Shown here one piece after another: positions 8,138 through 18,258 of a DNA stretch of 64,000 nt. The notes under the pieces are model-generated. The model was not told where the DNA came from. It was given only the letters and a program-made list of their open reading frames with translations, and did not search any database. The stretch is taken from positions 310,001 to 374,000 of the forward strand of contig NZ_JAOANW010000001.1 of assembly GCF_026162365.1 (NCBI RefSeq), written 5' to 3'. The position numbers and the translations under genes are program-made. The number at the start of each line of letters is the position of its first letter. Within the stretch, counting starts at the first letter, position 1. The DNA comes from Nitratireductor luteus. Lineage in GTDB: Bacteria > Pseudomonadota > Alphaproteobacteria > Rhizobiales > Rhizobiaceae.

Positions 8138-8162
8138 AACGACTCGGTCACTGAATAGTTCC
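8138..8162 (-). promoter_or_regulatory. Sigma-EcfG promoter upstream of the SDR-VKOR fusion gene
   Basis: On the minus strand the site is GGAAC, 16 bases, CGTT, a perfect consensus. It points toward the gene starting at 8011, leaving an untranslated leader of about 120 bases in which I find no convincing small ORF. The leader is longer than at the two sister promoters. Confidence 0.78.
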
Positions 8163-8221
8163 CTAACCCGACTTCGCGACCCAGGTGCCCTAGCTACGTT
8201 AAACGTAGTCATTTCAATAGT

Positions 8222-10078
<1,857 letters not shown>

Positions 10079-10501
10079 GTGTCACGCGGCCCCGGATCTG
10101 TTCCGAGCTTGCCCGGCTTCCCCGCCGATCGGCTTCCAGCCTGCATCAGGTGCAGCCTCGGCTCCCGGGACAACCGGGCGCGTGAGAACGTTTTGTGAGG
10201 CGTGCAGACTCATGTGCGCTCAACGATCTGACGGCCCTGCGGTTCCCACGCGGTCCCGCGTCATCACCCCTGGACATTCCGGCATGGCGGATGGCTCCGC
10301 CTTCCTCAGCCAGGCTCGTTGCGCATCGATGTCCCGGACCCCGCCCTTCGCGTTGTGCAATTGTTTTTCACGGCGGATTTCAAACCGACACCGTTAATGA
10401 ACTATTTCGATGAAGATTCCGTTCTTTTGGAATTTCTTACACAGCCCTTTAGTGGCTAAGAGGTATCAATATCGCAGAGCAGATAATAAAAAGGGCTTCT
10501 C
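10079..10501. other. Intergenic region of 423 bases
   Basis: This region separates the divergent acetyl-CoA hydrolase and lipoprotein genes. Base composition drops to AT-rich from about 10385. I see no RNA gene or convincing ORF. The last 60 bases hold the inverted repeat described separately. Confidence 0.6.
10443..10497 (+). promoter_or_regulatory. Leader inverted repeat that could mask the ribosome-binding site
   Basis: AGCCCTTT at 10443-10450 is the exact reverse complement of AAAGGGCT at 10490-10497, with 39 bases between. The right arm contains the only plausible Shine-Dalgarno sequence (AAGGG) for the ATG at 10502, so folding would occlude it. The effect on translation is an inference. 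Confidence 0.5.
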
Positions 10502-10852
10502 ATGGTAAATAATGCAACCCAAAGGCACTATAAATATCGGAGCCGCACCCCCACTTCCACACGTATACTTTCTATAGTGGGAGCTGCATTTTTTCTCATT
10601 CCGATGGCTGGATGCTCCAACCTGGGTTCCGGCGAGGCGACGACGCTTTCATCCCACTCCCTCAGAACATATGCATATTCGGCATCGGTGGAGAAGCCGG
10701 TCGTGAAGAAGGCGGTAAAGGCCAAAGCGACCAGCACGCGGCCTACGGTGAAGCTGGCAAGCGGCCAATATCTCGGTAGCGCACCTTATATCTGCACGCC
10801 GAGCGGTTTCGGACGTACGTCCACATGCTTCACGCGCTCTGCTCGGCGATGA
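10502..10852 (+). CDS. Small predicted lipoprotein
   Basis: This 116-residue protein has a long positively charged N-region (residues 1-21), a hydrophobic stretch (about 22-36) and a lipobox-like IPMAGC, with Cys38 as the predicted lipidated residue. The mature part contains a lysine-rich segment (VVKKAVKAKATSTRP) and a C-terminal region with two cysteines and many serine and threonine residues. No family is recognised. The small size, lipobox and basic segment resemble small outer-membrane-anchored lipoproteins of rhizobia. It is convergent with the DUF995 gene, with a hairpin between them. Confidence 0.7.
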   Translation: MVNNATQRHYKYRSRTPTSTRILSIVGAAFFLIPMAGCSNLGSGEATTLSSHSLRTYAYSASVEKPVVKKAVKAKATSTRPTVKLASGQYLGSAPYICTPSGFGRTSTCFTRSARR

Positions 10853-10864
10853 GTCGGCAAGGGG

Positions 10865-10900
10865 CGGGAGAAGCCAGTGCTTGCTGGCCACCTTCTCCCG
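10865..10900. terminator. Hairpin between convergent genes
   Basis: CGGGAGAAG (10865-10873) pairs perfectly with CTTCTCCCG (10892-10900), and an inner CCAG/CTGG adds to the stem. There is no T-run, but the position between two convergent stops suits a bidirectional terminator or mRNA end barrier. Confidence 0.55.
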
Positions 10901-10947
10901 GTAGTTGGTGATGCGGCGGGCTCCACGAGCTGGATAGGCAACGGGCT

Positions 10948-11454
10948 TTAGCGGTTACCGAGCTTTGTTTCAATCCGGCGCATCCGGGTAATGACATAGT
11001 CGCCCCGGTGTAGCTTGGCGTATTCATCGCTCTTCCTGGCTGGCATCTGCCTGAAGACGTACCATTGGCCATCCGGCTCGCGCTTCTGGTAGATGACACC
11101 GTCTTTTTCGCGGTGGCTGAAGCAGGTTACCGCCGGAGCGGAACCATCCGCCGCGCGCCATTCGGCCCTGAAACACAGCTTGCCGGGCGCTGTGATAAAC
11201 CAGCGGCCAATGCTGTAAGAAGCCTTCCCTCCTTCACGGGACCAGGCGCTGAACTCACGCTTCTTCACGGCGAAAAATCCGGCGCCTTCCTTCCAGATCC
11301 ACGAGCGGTTGGCATAGAGCTGGTAGACTTCGCCGCTGGTGAGTGGCCGTGCTGCTTGGGCCTCCTTGGCATGGGCCGAGGTCGTCGCGATGTCGAAGGC
11401 GCCGGCCCCGAGGCCGGCGATAACGGCAGCTGCCATGAGTGCTGCACGAGACAT
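10948..11454 (-). CDS. DUF995 family secreted protein
   Basis: This 168-residue protein has a signal peptide (residues 1-29, MSRAALMAAAVIAGLGAGAF then cleavage after AHA). The mature domain has the pattern LTSGEVYQLYANRSWIWKEG, followed by beta-rich sequence with two cysteines (KLCFRAEW and AVTCFSH), as in the rhizobial DUF995 family of unknown function. ATG 11454 has AAGGAG upstream. It lies 32 bases downstream of the GH26-like gene at the end of the polysaccharide cluster, so an extracytoplasmic role tied to that polymer is plausible but not shown. Confidence 0.8.
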   Translation of the reverse strand: MSRAALMAAAVIAGLGAGAFDIATTSAHAKEAQAARPLTSGEVYQLYANRSWIWKEGAGFFAVKKREFSAWSREGGKASYSIGRWFITAPGKLCFRAEWRAADGSAPAVTCFSHREKDGVIYQKREPDGQWYVFRQMPARKSDEYAKLHRGDYVITRMRRIETKLGNR

Positions 11455-11486
11455 GGGAATACTCCTTTGTTCGGACTTGTTGTGCA

Positions 11487-12440
11487 TCAGTTCGTCGATT
11501 CCTCGACAACCCGCCAGTTGGGGAGTCCGAAATTGTCCGGCCACGGATAGACCTCGCGGTCGTTGAAGTAGACGACGGCCGTGAGTTCCGGGAACTCGGC
11601 GTGACGCTTGGTCACTGCTTCCGCCCATCGGCGGACGTAGGCCTGGTCGCCCTCATAGCCAAGCTCGGCGACCACGATCGCCTTCCCGTAGCCCTTGACC
11701 AGATTGTAGCCGGGCGCCAGACGCTCCGCGAAAGTCTGGTCGCGCCCGGTTTGCTCCTGGTCGTAGGGCTGGTAGCCAAAGACCGACAGGCCGATCACAT
11801 CCACGACATCGTCGCCGGGATAGTAGTCCTGAAGATCCGCATTGCCCTTCGGCGACCACATGAACTCGACGTTCGGCAGGTGCTTGCGGCACTCGGTCAC
11901 GAAGCGCCGATACGCCCTGATATACTCGGGGCCGGACCACTGCGCCCAGGTGAACTGGTTGTCGCGCTCATCCATTTCCTGCGCGAAACGGACGGTAACG
12001 GGGCTCTGGAGTCCTGCCACCTGCGAGCAAACCGCTGCCGCATTGGCGTCATAGCGGCCGCTCACAATGCCGCTATAGAGTTCTCCCGACGACACCCGCC
12101 AGTCGCGATCCCAGGACCACGGCTCCACGCTGATCAGAAGCGAGCGGCCGCGCGCCAATGCATATTCGTCCGCTATGGCGAGGGTGGAAAGGTCCACGTC
12201 CTCCCACGGGAGGAAGAGATGTTCGATTGTCGAATTGGGATCTTCGCCAAAATCCCCATGGGGATCATAGGCCCCGAACGAGATGGATGACGGGGTAACG
12301 ACCGGCCGTTTGTCGGATGGAGTTCCGGCTGTGGTCGAGTTCGGATCGGGAATACCGCGCGGGCTGTTGGCCGCGAACACGACTCCCGATGCCACTATGG
12401 CTGCAGCCGAAAGGGCTGCTGTTTTCAATGTTCTGTTCAT
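11487..12440 (-). CDS. Secreted GH26-like glycoside hydrolase (beta-mannanase superfamily)
   Basis: This 317-residue protein has a signal peptide (1-23, ending VVFA) followed by a TIM-barrel domain. VRFAQEMDE at 150-158 supplies the likely acid/base Glu155 in the GH26-style motif, and VVAELGYEG supplies the likely nucleophile Glu259. Both catalytic residues are intact. The enzyme should act in the periplasm or outside the cell on a beta-linked polysaccharide. It sits in the uxs1/uxe/glycosyltransferase cluster, where such hydrolases often trim or release the product. The start is ATG 12440, with GGAGAACC before it. The substrate cannot be read from sequence. Confidence 0.82.
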   Translation of the reverse strand: MNRTLKTAALSAAAIVASGVVFAANSPRGIPDPNSTTAGTPSDKRPVVTPSSISFGAYDPHGDFGEDPNSTIEHLFLPWEDVDLSTLAIADEYALARGRSLLISVEPWSWDRDWRVSSGELYSGIVSGRYDANAAAVCSQVAGLQSPVTVRFAQEMDERDNQFTWAQWSGPEYIRAYRRFVTECRKHLPNVEFMWSPKGNADLQDYYPGDDVVDVIGLSVFGYQPYDQEQTGRDQTFAERLAPGYNLVKGYGKAIVVAELGYEGDQAYVRRWAEAVTKRHAEFPELTAVVYFNDREVYPWPDNFGLPNWRVVEESTN

Positions 12441-12499
12441 CTTGGTTCTCCATTTTTCTCTCTGCATCGTCCGTCGTCTGCTGCTGGAGCGACGTCTTC

Positions 12500-12646
12500 T
12501 CAAGGCCATCCTTGGGGCCTCTCGGCGAACTCCAGTTTTGAAGAGACCAAATCTTCGCGCACGAGCTTTGCGAACTCGTCGCTGTCCTTCGGCACAGTGT
12601 GCCTGAAAGGGCGGTGAGCACGTCCGATGGCTTGCCTAGTGGTCAT
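12500..12646 (-). CDS. Putative 48-residue protein in the polysaccharide operon
   Basis: This short ORF encodes a hydrophilic 48-residue protein beginning MTTRQAIGRAHRPFRHTVPK, with no signal peptide or membrane span. It is included because GGAGGAAGAT is optimally placed before ATG 12646 and because the start overlaps the UDP-glucose dehydrogenase stop by 11 bases, which is consistent with translational coupling. It ends 59 bases before the GH26-like start. I recognise no family. It could be a small regulator of the synthase or a chance ORF. Confidence 0.5.
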   Translation of the reverse strand: MTTRQAIGRAHRPFRHTVPKDSDEFAKLVREDLVSSKLEFAERPQGWP

Positions 12647-14048
12647 ATCTTCCTCCAAGGACGCGACCACTCGCCTCGCTTGCGCCGGGCAGACGATATC
12701 TGGTGTCGGGAAAGCCCGGCGAGAGCTCGACCGGCCGCAGAGCCGGGCGACCGATGGCGGAGACGTGAAAGCCCGCTTCTTCCGCCAGGCCTGCCTTGAA
12801 CGCGCCGCGCAGGTCGACCAGAACAGGCGAGCGCATCGTCCGCCGCAGGCGGACAAGATCGAGGTTCTGGATGCTGTCCCAGTCCGTGACGATGACAACG
12901 GCATCGGCGCCGCGCGCGCACTCGTAAGGGTCTTCGAGGAGTTCGACATTTTCGAGCATCCGCGCGGCATTTTCCATGCCGACCGGATCATGCGCGCGCA
13001 CAATGGCGCCGAAGCGTTGCAACGTTTCGATCAGCGGCACGGATGGAGCCTCGCGCATATCGTCGGTGTCGGGCTTGAAGGTGAGGCCCAGGACAGCGAT
13101 GGTGAGGCCGTCGATATTGCCCCCGATGGCATCCATCACCTTGAGCGCCATCCTGCGCTTGCGTGCTTCGTTGGCGCTTGCCGTTTCCTGAACGATCCGC
13201 AGGGCCACGCCATGATCCTGTGCGGTACGCAGGAGCGCCAGCGTATCCTTGGGAAAACAGGATCCGCCATAACCCGGACCGGCATTGAGAAAGCTCGCGC
13301 CGATACGCTTGTCGAGTCCCATGCCCAGCGCAAGTTCTTCCACGTCGGTGCCCACCTGCTCGCAGAGATCGGCAAGCTCGTTGATGAAGGTGATCTTCGT
13401 CGCCAGGAAGGCGTTGGAAGCATATTTGATGAGTTCGGAGGTGCGCCGCTTTGCCACGACGATGGGGGCATCGACCTGCGCCAGCGGCGCGCCGTAGATT
13501 TCCATCAGGACCTCGCGGGCACGCTCGTCGGCAACCCCGATCACGACGCGATCGGGTTCGAGGAAATCGCGAATGGCGACGCCTTCCCTGAGGAATTCCG
13601 GGTTGGAAGCCACGGAGAAGGTGCCGCGGCGGCGCTTGACTGCGATGATTTTCTCAACCGCATCACCTGTGCCGACCGGAACGGTGGATTTCACCACCAC
13701 CACGGCGTTCTCCGCGAGCAGAGGCGCTATTTCCTTGGCCGCCATGTAGATGAAGGATAGATCGGCATCCCCGTGACCGGGCCGCGAAGGCGTGCCAACC
13801 GCGATAAACACGGCGGCAGCGTCCTTCACCGCCTTGGCGATGTCCGTGGTGAAAGACAGCCGCCCCTCGGCGTAGTTGCGCTCGACCAGTTCGTCCAATC
13901 CGGGCTCATAGATCGGCAGCTTGCCCCGGCGAAGGCCTAGGATCTTCTCCGCGTTCATATCGACGCAGGCCACCTCGTTGCCCCATTCAGCAAAGCAGGT
14001 GCCGCTGACCAGGCCGACATATCCGGTTCCGATAACTGCTATTTTCAT
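12636..14048 (-). CDS. UDP-glucose 6-dehydrogenase
   Basis: This 470-residue enzyme oxidises UDP-glucose to UDP-glucuronate with two NAD+. The N-terminal Rossmann motif is MKIAVIGTGYVGLVSGTCFA, the catalytic cysteine lies in GPGYGGSCFPKDT (about residue 265), and the C-terminal UDP-binding domain has GLTFKPDTDDMREAPS. Length fits the UGD family. ATG 14048 is chosen because the Rossmann motif starts immediately there, whereas the frame extends upstream into the glycosyltransferase without homology. The product is the substrate of the UDP-glucuronate decarboxylase encoded in the same operon, so this gene feeds the UDP-xylose branch. Confidence 0.93.
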   Translation of the reverse strand: MKIAVIGTGYVGLVSGTCFAEWGNEVACVDMNAEKILGLRRGKLPIYEPGLDELVERNYAEGRLSFTTDIAKAVKDAAAVFIAVGTPSRPGHGDADLSFIYMAAKEIAPLLAENAVVVVKSTVPVGTGDAVEKIIAVKRRRGTFSVASNPEFLREGVAIRDFLEPDRVVIGVADERAREVLMEIYGAPLAQVDAPIVVAKRRTSELIKYASNAFLATKITFINELADLCEQVGTDVEELALGMGLDKRIGASFLNAGPGYGGSCFPKDTLALLRTAQDHGVALRIVQETASANEARKRRMALKVMDAIGGNIDGLTIAVLGLTFKPDTDDMREAPSVPLIETLQRFGAIVRAHDPVGMENAARMLENVELLEDPYECARGADAVVIVTDWDSIQNLDLVRLRRTMRSPVLVDLRGAFKAGLAEEAGFHVSAIGRPALRPVELSPGFPDTRYRLPGASEASGRVLGGRYDH

Positions 14049-14079
14049 GGGATCCTGCGCAGAGCGCCCCTTCTTCGTT

Positions 14080-15927
14080 TCAGTGTGTCGTGCTCGGTTT
14101 CGCGTGCCGCCATCTCGGGTTGAAGACGCTCCTGCGCAGTCCTGGCTGGCCGATGCCGGCGCCGGCCACCGAATAGCGGTCTTCGAAGAGGTAGAGATTT
14201 CCCGCACCCCAGGAGAGGGCTTCGAGTCCCTGTTTCCCGCGCTCGGCCGTGGCCATCCCAGGCAGCACGAAGAGAGCGAGGAGGCTTGCCGCTAGCGCCG
14301 GCCGATAGAAGCGGGTCCGCATCCTGACGGCGTTCTCACGGGCGTGCCGGCTTACAATCACCAGCAGGAGGACCGCGTAGAGCGCCGCGTTGACGATGGC
14401 GAAAAGATAGAAGCCGCGCGTATCGCCAGCATCCTCCACGGTCAGCACAGGCAGTATCGAGGCAAGCGAGAGCATGCCGTAGGGAGCGAGCACACGTATG
14501 GGCAACGCATCCACTTCGCAGGTGCCTTTGGGTGTAACGCGGAAATCGACGAAAGAGCCGGTGAGCCAGTCGCGAACGGCCGCCGCACATCCCGCAAGCG
14601 CCCAGGGCCAGCGTGCCAGGAGAAAGAGCATCGCCTCCCAGCTCAGCACCTTGGCGTCGACCGGACGGAACGTGCCGCCGCTGCGCCAACGATAGGCCAT
14701 CAGGATCAGGACGACCGAGACAGGCGCGAAATGGGCGAGGAAGGCTGGATAGGTAACACCAACGAAGATCTCGCCGCGCAGCAGCGCGATGATCGGCATC
14801 GCGAACATCAGCGCCATGAAGAGCGAGAACAGCGGATACCAGAGTTGCGAGAACAGGAACTGGAATTTCAGGCGCGGCGGCAGATTGCGCACGTATTTGG
14901 GCGAATACTGGAGGAGCAGCATGACCAGACTGCGCGACCACTGGAATTCCTGGGTCACGAGATCGGCAAAGGTGCGCGGCCCGTCGCCATGGGCGATCGC
15001 GTCCAGCGCGTGCACGCCGCGCCAGCCATGGGCGTTCATCATTAAGGTCGTGGAGTGGTCTTCGGCAAGCTCGGGACCGAGGCCGCCGATCTGCTTCAAC
15101 GCCTTGGTGCGCACGGCATAGTGCGAGCCGATACACAGCGGAGCGAGCCCGCCATTGTACCCGGCCTGAAGTGAGCCGTGCATGCTTGCTTCCGCGTAGA
15201 GCCTGCCGCGCGCGGACCAGCTTTCATGCGCATTGCGGTCGCATATGCTGGGTGCGGAGACATAGCCGACGGCAGGATCCGCAAAGGGCCGCAGCACCTC
15301 AAAGAGATAACCGGGCTCGGGCACGTGATCGGCGTCAAGCTGCGCGACGAAGTCGTAACGCTCATAGCCGTAGTGGTCATAGAAGAAGGCGAGGTTACCC
15401 TCCTTGCAGCGCGTGCGCCGCGGCCAGTTGGTACGATGATAGTCGGCCCGTCCCTTGCGGGTGGAGACGAACACGCCGTGCCTGCGACACCAGTCCAACG
15501 TCTCGGGAGAAGGGTCTTCATCCGCCAGCCATGTGTCGTGCGGCACTTGCTGGGCGAGCATCGCCTTCAGCGTCTGCGCCACCACGGCGAAGGGTTCGGC
15601 CGGTGCCTTGGTTACGACCATGGCGCTGCGACTTTCCGCGGGGAGACGCAGCGGGCCGTTCGGCTTTCGGCCGCGATAGAAGACCGCCAGAAAATAGGCG
15701 GGTAGAAATGTTACCCAGGCGAGTACCCCAGTGATCAGAACCGAGCCAGCGACACTGAAATGATGCTCGGGTGTCAGCCACCATGCCCAGAAATAGAAGA
15801 GGGCCGCAGCCCAGACCACCCCGCCCACGAGGTACTCGGCCTTGCGGTATGCGGTGAAAACGGAGACCAGCAGCGGCGCGGTGCCCGCGTCGGCGGACCT
15901 GACAGGGCGCCTGGAGATAACGTTCAT
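14080..15927 (-). CDS. Membrane glycosyltransferase, GT2 family, processive synthase type
   Basis: This 615-residue inner-membrane polysaccharide synthase has two N-terminal helices (about 35-85). A cytosolic GT2 domain follows, with QLDADHVPEPGYL (DxD metal and nucleotide binding), EDHSTTLMM (catalytic acidic residue) and QEFQWSRS, corresponding to the QxxRW acceptor motif of processive synthases but with the Arg/Trp order altered. Four to six C-terminal helices complete it. The start overlaps the epimerase stop by ATGA. It corresponds in position to the synthase of the arabinose-containing polysaccharide cluster in Sinorhizobium (ApsS). The sugar donor is inferred to be a UDP-pentose or other UDP-sugar made by its neighbours. 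Confidence 0.88.
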   Translation of the reverse strand: MNVISRRPVRSADAGTAPLLVSVFTAYRKAEYLVGGVVWAAALFYFWAWWLTPEHHFSVAGSVLITGVLAWVTFLPAYFLAVFYRGRKPNGPLRLPAESRSAMVVTKAPAEPFAVVAQTLKAMLAQQVPHDTWLADEDPSPETLDWCRRHGVFVSTRKGRADYHRTNWPRRTRCKEGNLAFFYDHYGYERYDFVAQLDADHVPEPGYLFEVLRPFADPAVGYVSAPSICDRNAHESWSARGRLYAEASMHGSLQAGYNGGLAPLCIGSHYAVRTKALKQIGGLGPELAEDHSTTLMMNAHGWRGVHALDAIAHGDGPRTFADLVTQEFQWSRSLVMLLLQYSPKYVRNLPPRLKFQFLFSQLWYPLFSLFMALMFAMPIIALLRGEIFVGVTYPAFLAHFAPVSVVLILMAYRWRSGGTFRPVDAKVLSWEAMLFLLARWPWALAGCAAAVRDWLTGSFVDFRVTPKGTCEVDALPIRVLAPYGMLSLASILPVLTVEDAGDTRGFYLFAIVNAALYAVLLLVIVSRHARENAVRMRTRFYRPALAASLLALFVLPGMATAERGKQGLEALSWGAGNLYLFEDRYSVAGAGIGQPGLRRSVFNPRWRHAKPSTTH

Positions 15928-16916
15928 TGTGGCCGCACCTCCAGTCCGAAGAAGGGCGAGGCCGTCCGCATGATCGTATCGAGGTCAGAGTGTCGGGCAG
16001 AGAAGCCGATCGCCGTACGTGCCAGACTCGGGTCGGCATAGAGCGCCGGCGGATCGCCCGCCCGCCGTGGGTACATGCGGATAGGCACCTTCCGACCGGT
16101 AACGCGGCCGATCGCGGCAAGGATCTCGCGAATTGACGTGCCGCGACCGGTGCCCACATTGACGGCCAGGTTGCCCCCTCCTGCCGCCAGGTGTTCGTAG
16201 GCAAGGACATGGGCCTGCGCCAGATCGCAGACATGGATATAATCCCGAACGCAGGTACCATCGGCGGTTTCGTAATCATCGCCGAAGACCTCGAGGAACG
16301 GGATCGCACCCGCCGTGGCCATCAGGGCCCGCGGGATAAGATGCGTCTCCGGATCGTGCCATTCGCCGATCTCGCCCTCGGGGTCGGCTCCGCAGGCGTT
16401 GAAATAGCGAAGAGCCACGTAGCGCAGGCCATAGGCCGCCGCATAATCGCGCAGCATGTGCTCGGCGATCAGCTTTGTGCGGCCGTAGGGGTTGATCGGT
16501 GACTGTGGAGCGTCTTCGACGATAGGAAGATGCGGCGGCACTCCATACGTCGCGCAGCTTGAGGAGAAGATGACATTGCCGAGCCCACCCTGGCGGCAGG
16601 CGTCAAGCAGCGATTGGGTTCCGGTGATATTGTTCCGGTAGTATTTGGCCGGCTGCTCGACGGATTCGCCCACATAGGCGCAGGCCGCGAAATGGATGAC
16701 CGCCGCCGGCTTGTAGTGCGCGATTGTTCGGGCAAGCAAGGAAGTGTCGAGGATGTCACCCTGAACAAACGGCCCCCAGCGCACCGAGGACCGGTTTCCG
16801 GTGGACAGGTTGTCGAACACCACAGGTTCGATACCGCTGGCGCTGAGCAGCTTTGCGGTATGGCTTCCGATGAAGCCGGCGCCGCCGGTAACAAGGATAC
16901 GATCAGCGGGCATCAT
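15924..16916 (-). CDS. uxe: UDP-sugar 4-epimerase (GalE-like, probable UDP-xylose 4-epimerase)
   Basis: This 330-residue extended SDR has the NAD-binding motif GGAGFIGSH (residues 11-19), a catalytic Ser in SSSCATYG and YGRTK as the Tyr-Lys pair. It is most similar to UDP-glucose/UDP-xylose 4-epimerases. A second GalE is encoded at 60416-61405, which together with the adjacent UDP-xylose synthase favours a UDP-xylose to UDP-arabinose role here. That assignment rests on context. Start and stop overlap both neighbours by ATGA (uxs1 upstream, glycosyltransferase downstream), so translation is tightly coupled. Confidence 0.82.
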   Translation of the reverse strand: MMPADRILVTGGAGFIGSHTAKLLSASGIEPVVFDNLSTGNRSSVRWGPFVQGDILDTSLLARTIAHYKPAAVIHFAACAYVGESVEQPAKYYRNNITGTQSLLDACRQGGLGNVIFSSSCATYGVPPHLPIVEDAPQSPINPYGRTKLIAEHMLRDYAAAYGLRYVALRYFNACGADPEGEIGEWHDPETHLIPRALMATAGAIPFLEVFGDDYETADGTCVRDYIHVCDLAQAHVLAYEHLAAGGGNLAVNVGTGRGTSIREILAAIGRVTGRKVPIRMYPRRAGDPPALYADPSLARTAIGFSARHSDLDTIMRTASPFFGLEVRPQ

Positions 16917-17944
16917 GCGACCTCGACGAGTTTGGAGGCGGCGTTTGCCAGCAGGCCATCGAAATGGCGGATCGTCCTACCGAGACCCTCGAAGAGTGTC
17001 ACGCGGGGCTGCCAACCCAGCTCCCGCATGGCTAGAGAGATATTGGGGCAGCGCTGGCGGGGATCGTCTGTCGGCAGCGGATGATTCACGATCCTCGACC
17101 TCGACCCCGTGAGTTCGATCACCTGTTCGGCCAGCTCGCCGATGGCGAACTCGCAAGGATTGCCGAGATTGACCGGCCCCGTGAAAGAAGCCGGGGAGGC
17201 CATGAGACACAGGAAGCCGTCAATCAGGTCGTCCACGAAGCAGAAGGAACGGGTCTGGCTGCCGTCGCCATAGATGGTGATGTCGTCTCCTTTCAGCGCC
17301 TGGACGATAAAGTTGGAAACGACACGACCGTCATCGGGCCGCATGCGCGGTCCATAGGTGTTGAAGATGCGCGCGATCTTCACTTCGACGCCATGCCTCT
17401 GGTGATAGTCGAAGCAGAGCGTCTCGGCGCACCGTTTGCCTTCGTCGTAGCAGGCACGGGGACCGAACGGGTTGACATTGCCCCAGTAGCCTTCAACCTG
17501 CGGATGCACATTGGGATCACCATAAACTTCCGAGGTGGAGGCCTGGAGAAAGCGTGCATTGCGGCGGCGAGCGAGTTCGAGAAGGTTCAGCGAGCCCAGC
17601 ACGCTCGTTTTCGTCGTATGTATCGGGTCTGCCTGGTAGTGTGGGGGCGATGCTGGACAGGCGAGGTTGAAAATCTGATCGACTTCGAGGGCGATCGGCG
17701 TGACTATGTCGTGCTTGATGAAGCTGAAGTGTTCGGTGTCTGTCAGATGCTCGATGTTCCGGCGGAGACCCGTGGAAAGATTGTCTAGACAGATCACATG
17801 ATGGCCGGATCGCAGGAGGGCCTCACACAAATGCGAGCCGAGAAAACCCGCACCACCCGTCACAAGAATTCGTTTCGATCCCAGATTTGCAAGCATGGTG
17901 TTTAGCCCCCGGATGGCAATAAGCACCTCGTGAGGGCAGCGCAT
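16913..17944 (-). CDS. uxs1: UDP-glucuronate decarboxylase (UDP-xylose synthase)
   Basis: This 343-residue SDR converts UDP-glucuronate to UDP-xylose. [20 protein letters not shown] is the NAD-binding start, and [17 protein letters not shown] contains the catalytic Tyr-x3-Lys and the residues typical of Uxs enzymes. ATG 17944 is used because GAGGA lies about 8 bases upstream. An internal ATG at 17896 would start right at the Rossmann fold and is a fair alternative. It is the first gene of the operon uxs1-uxe-synthase-UDP-glucose dehydrogenase-(48 aa)-GH26-DUF995 and is divergent from the AraC-type regulator across a 314-base region. Confidence 0.9.
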   Translation of the reverse strand: MRCPHEVLIAIRGLNTMLANLGSKRILVTGGAGFLGSHLCEALLRSGHHVICLDNLSTGLRRNIEHLTDTEHFSFIKHDIVTPIALEVDQIFNLACPASPPHYQADPIHTTKTSVLGSLNLLELARRRNARFLQASTSEVYGDPNVHPQVEGYWGNVNPFGPRACYDEGKRCAETLCFDYHQRHGVEVKIARIFNTYGPRMRPDDGRVVSNFIVQALKGDDITIYGDGSQTRSFCFVDDLIDGFLCLMASPASFTGPVNLGNPCEFAIGELAEQVIELTGSRSRIVNHPLPTDDPRQRCPNISLAMRELGWQPRVTLFEGLGRTIRHFDGLLANAASKLVEVA

Positions 17945-18258
17945 GCGCCATCCTCATCTTTTTATACTTAGATGCTTCTAGTCTTCTTGCGGGATAGCTA
18001 TATATATATTATTGTTATTTCCAAGAACTGGCTGGCTCTCCAGACATACCGAGAAAATATGCTTCCGGAAGAGGTCTGTCGTTACCCCAGAATCCGCAAA
18101 TTTATCACAGCGTACATTTTTTCATATCTGCGGGAAGGCTCCAGCCGATCACCTGAGTTCCCTTTTGACTTGGAACCAAATGCATCACCAACTATTGTAT
18201 GTAATTGGTAACGGGCATCTCCGAGAACCGACAGCCATGAGGGAGGCCAAGGTGGAAG
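17945..18258. promoter_or_regulatory. Divergent regulatory region between uxs1 and the AraC-type regulator
   Basis: This AT-rich 314-base interval contains TATAAA-like sequence near 17958-17966 facing uxs1, with no recognisable -35 box. That would suit an activator-dependent promoter. In Sinorhizobium CuxR activates the homologous promoter when bound to c-di-GMP. I could not define an operator here by eye. Confidence 0.5.

Noticed and set aside
8194-8208. CTACGTT-A-AACGTAG palindrome as a terminator for the acetyl-CoA hydrolase gene
   Set aside because: The loop is a single base, the stem is weak and no T-run follows on the minus strand. It could equally be a protein-binding site, with no further support.
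10195-10413. Short ORFs in the acetyl-CoA hydrolase/lipoprotein intergenic region
   Set aside because: They have no ribosome-binding site and low-complexity Arg/Pro/Ser composition, and they overlap in several frames as expected by chance.
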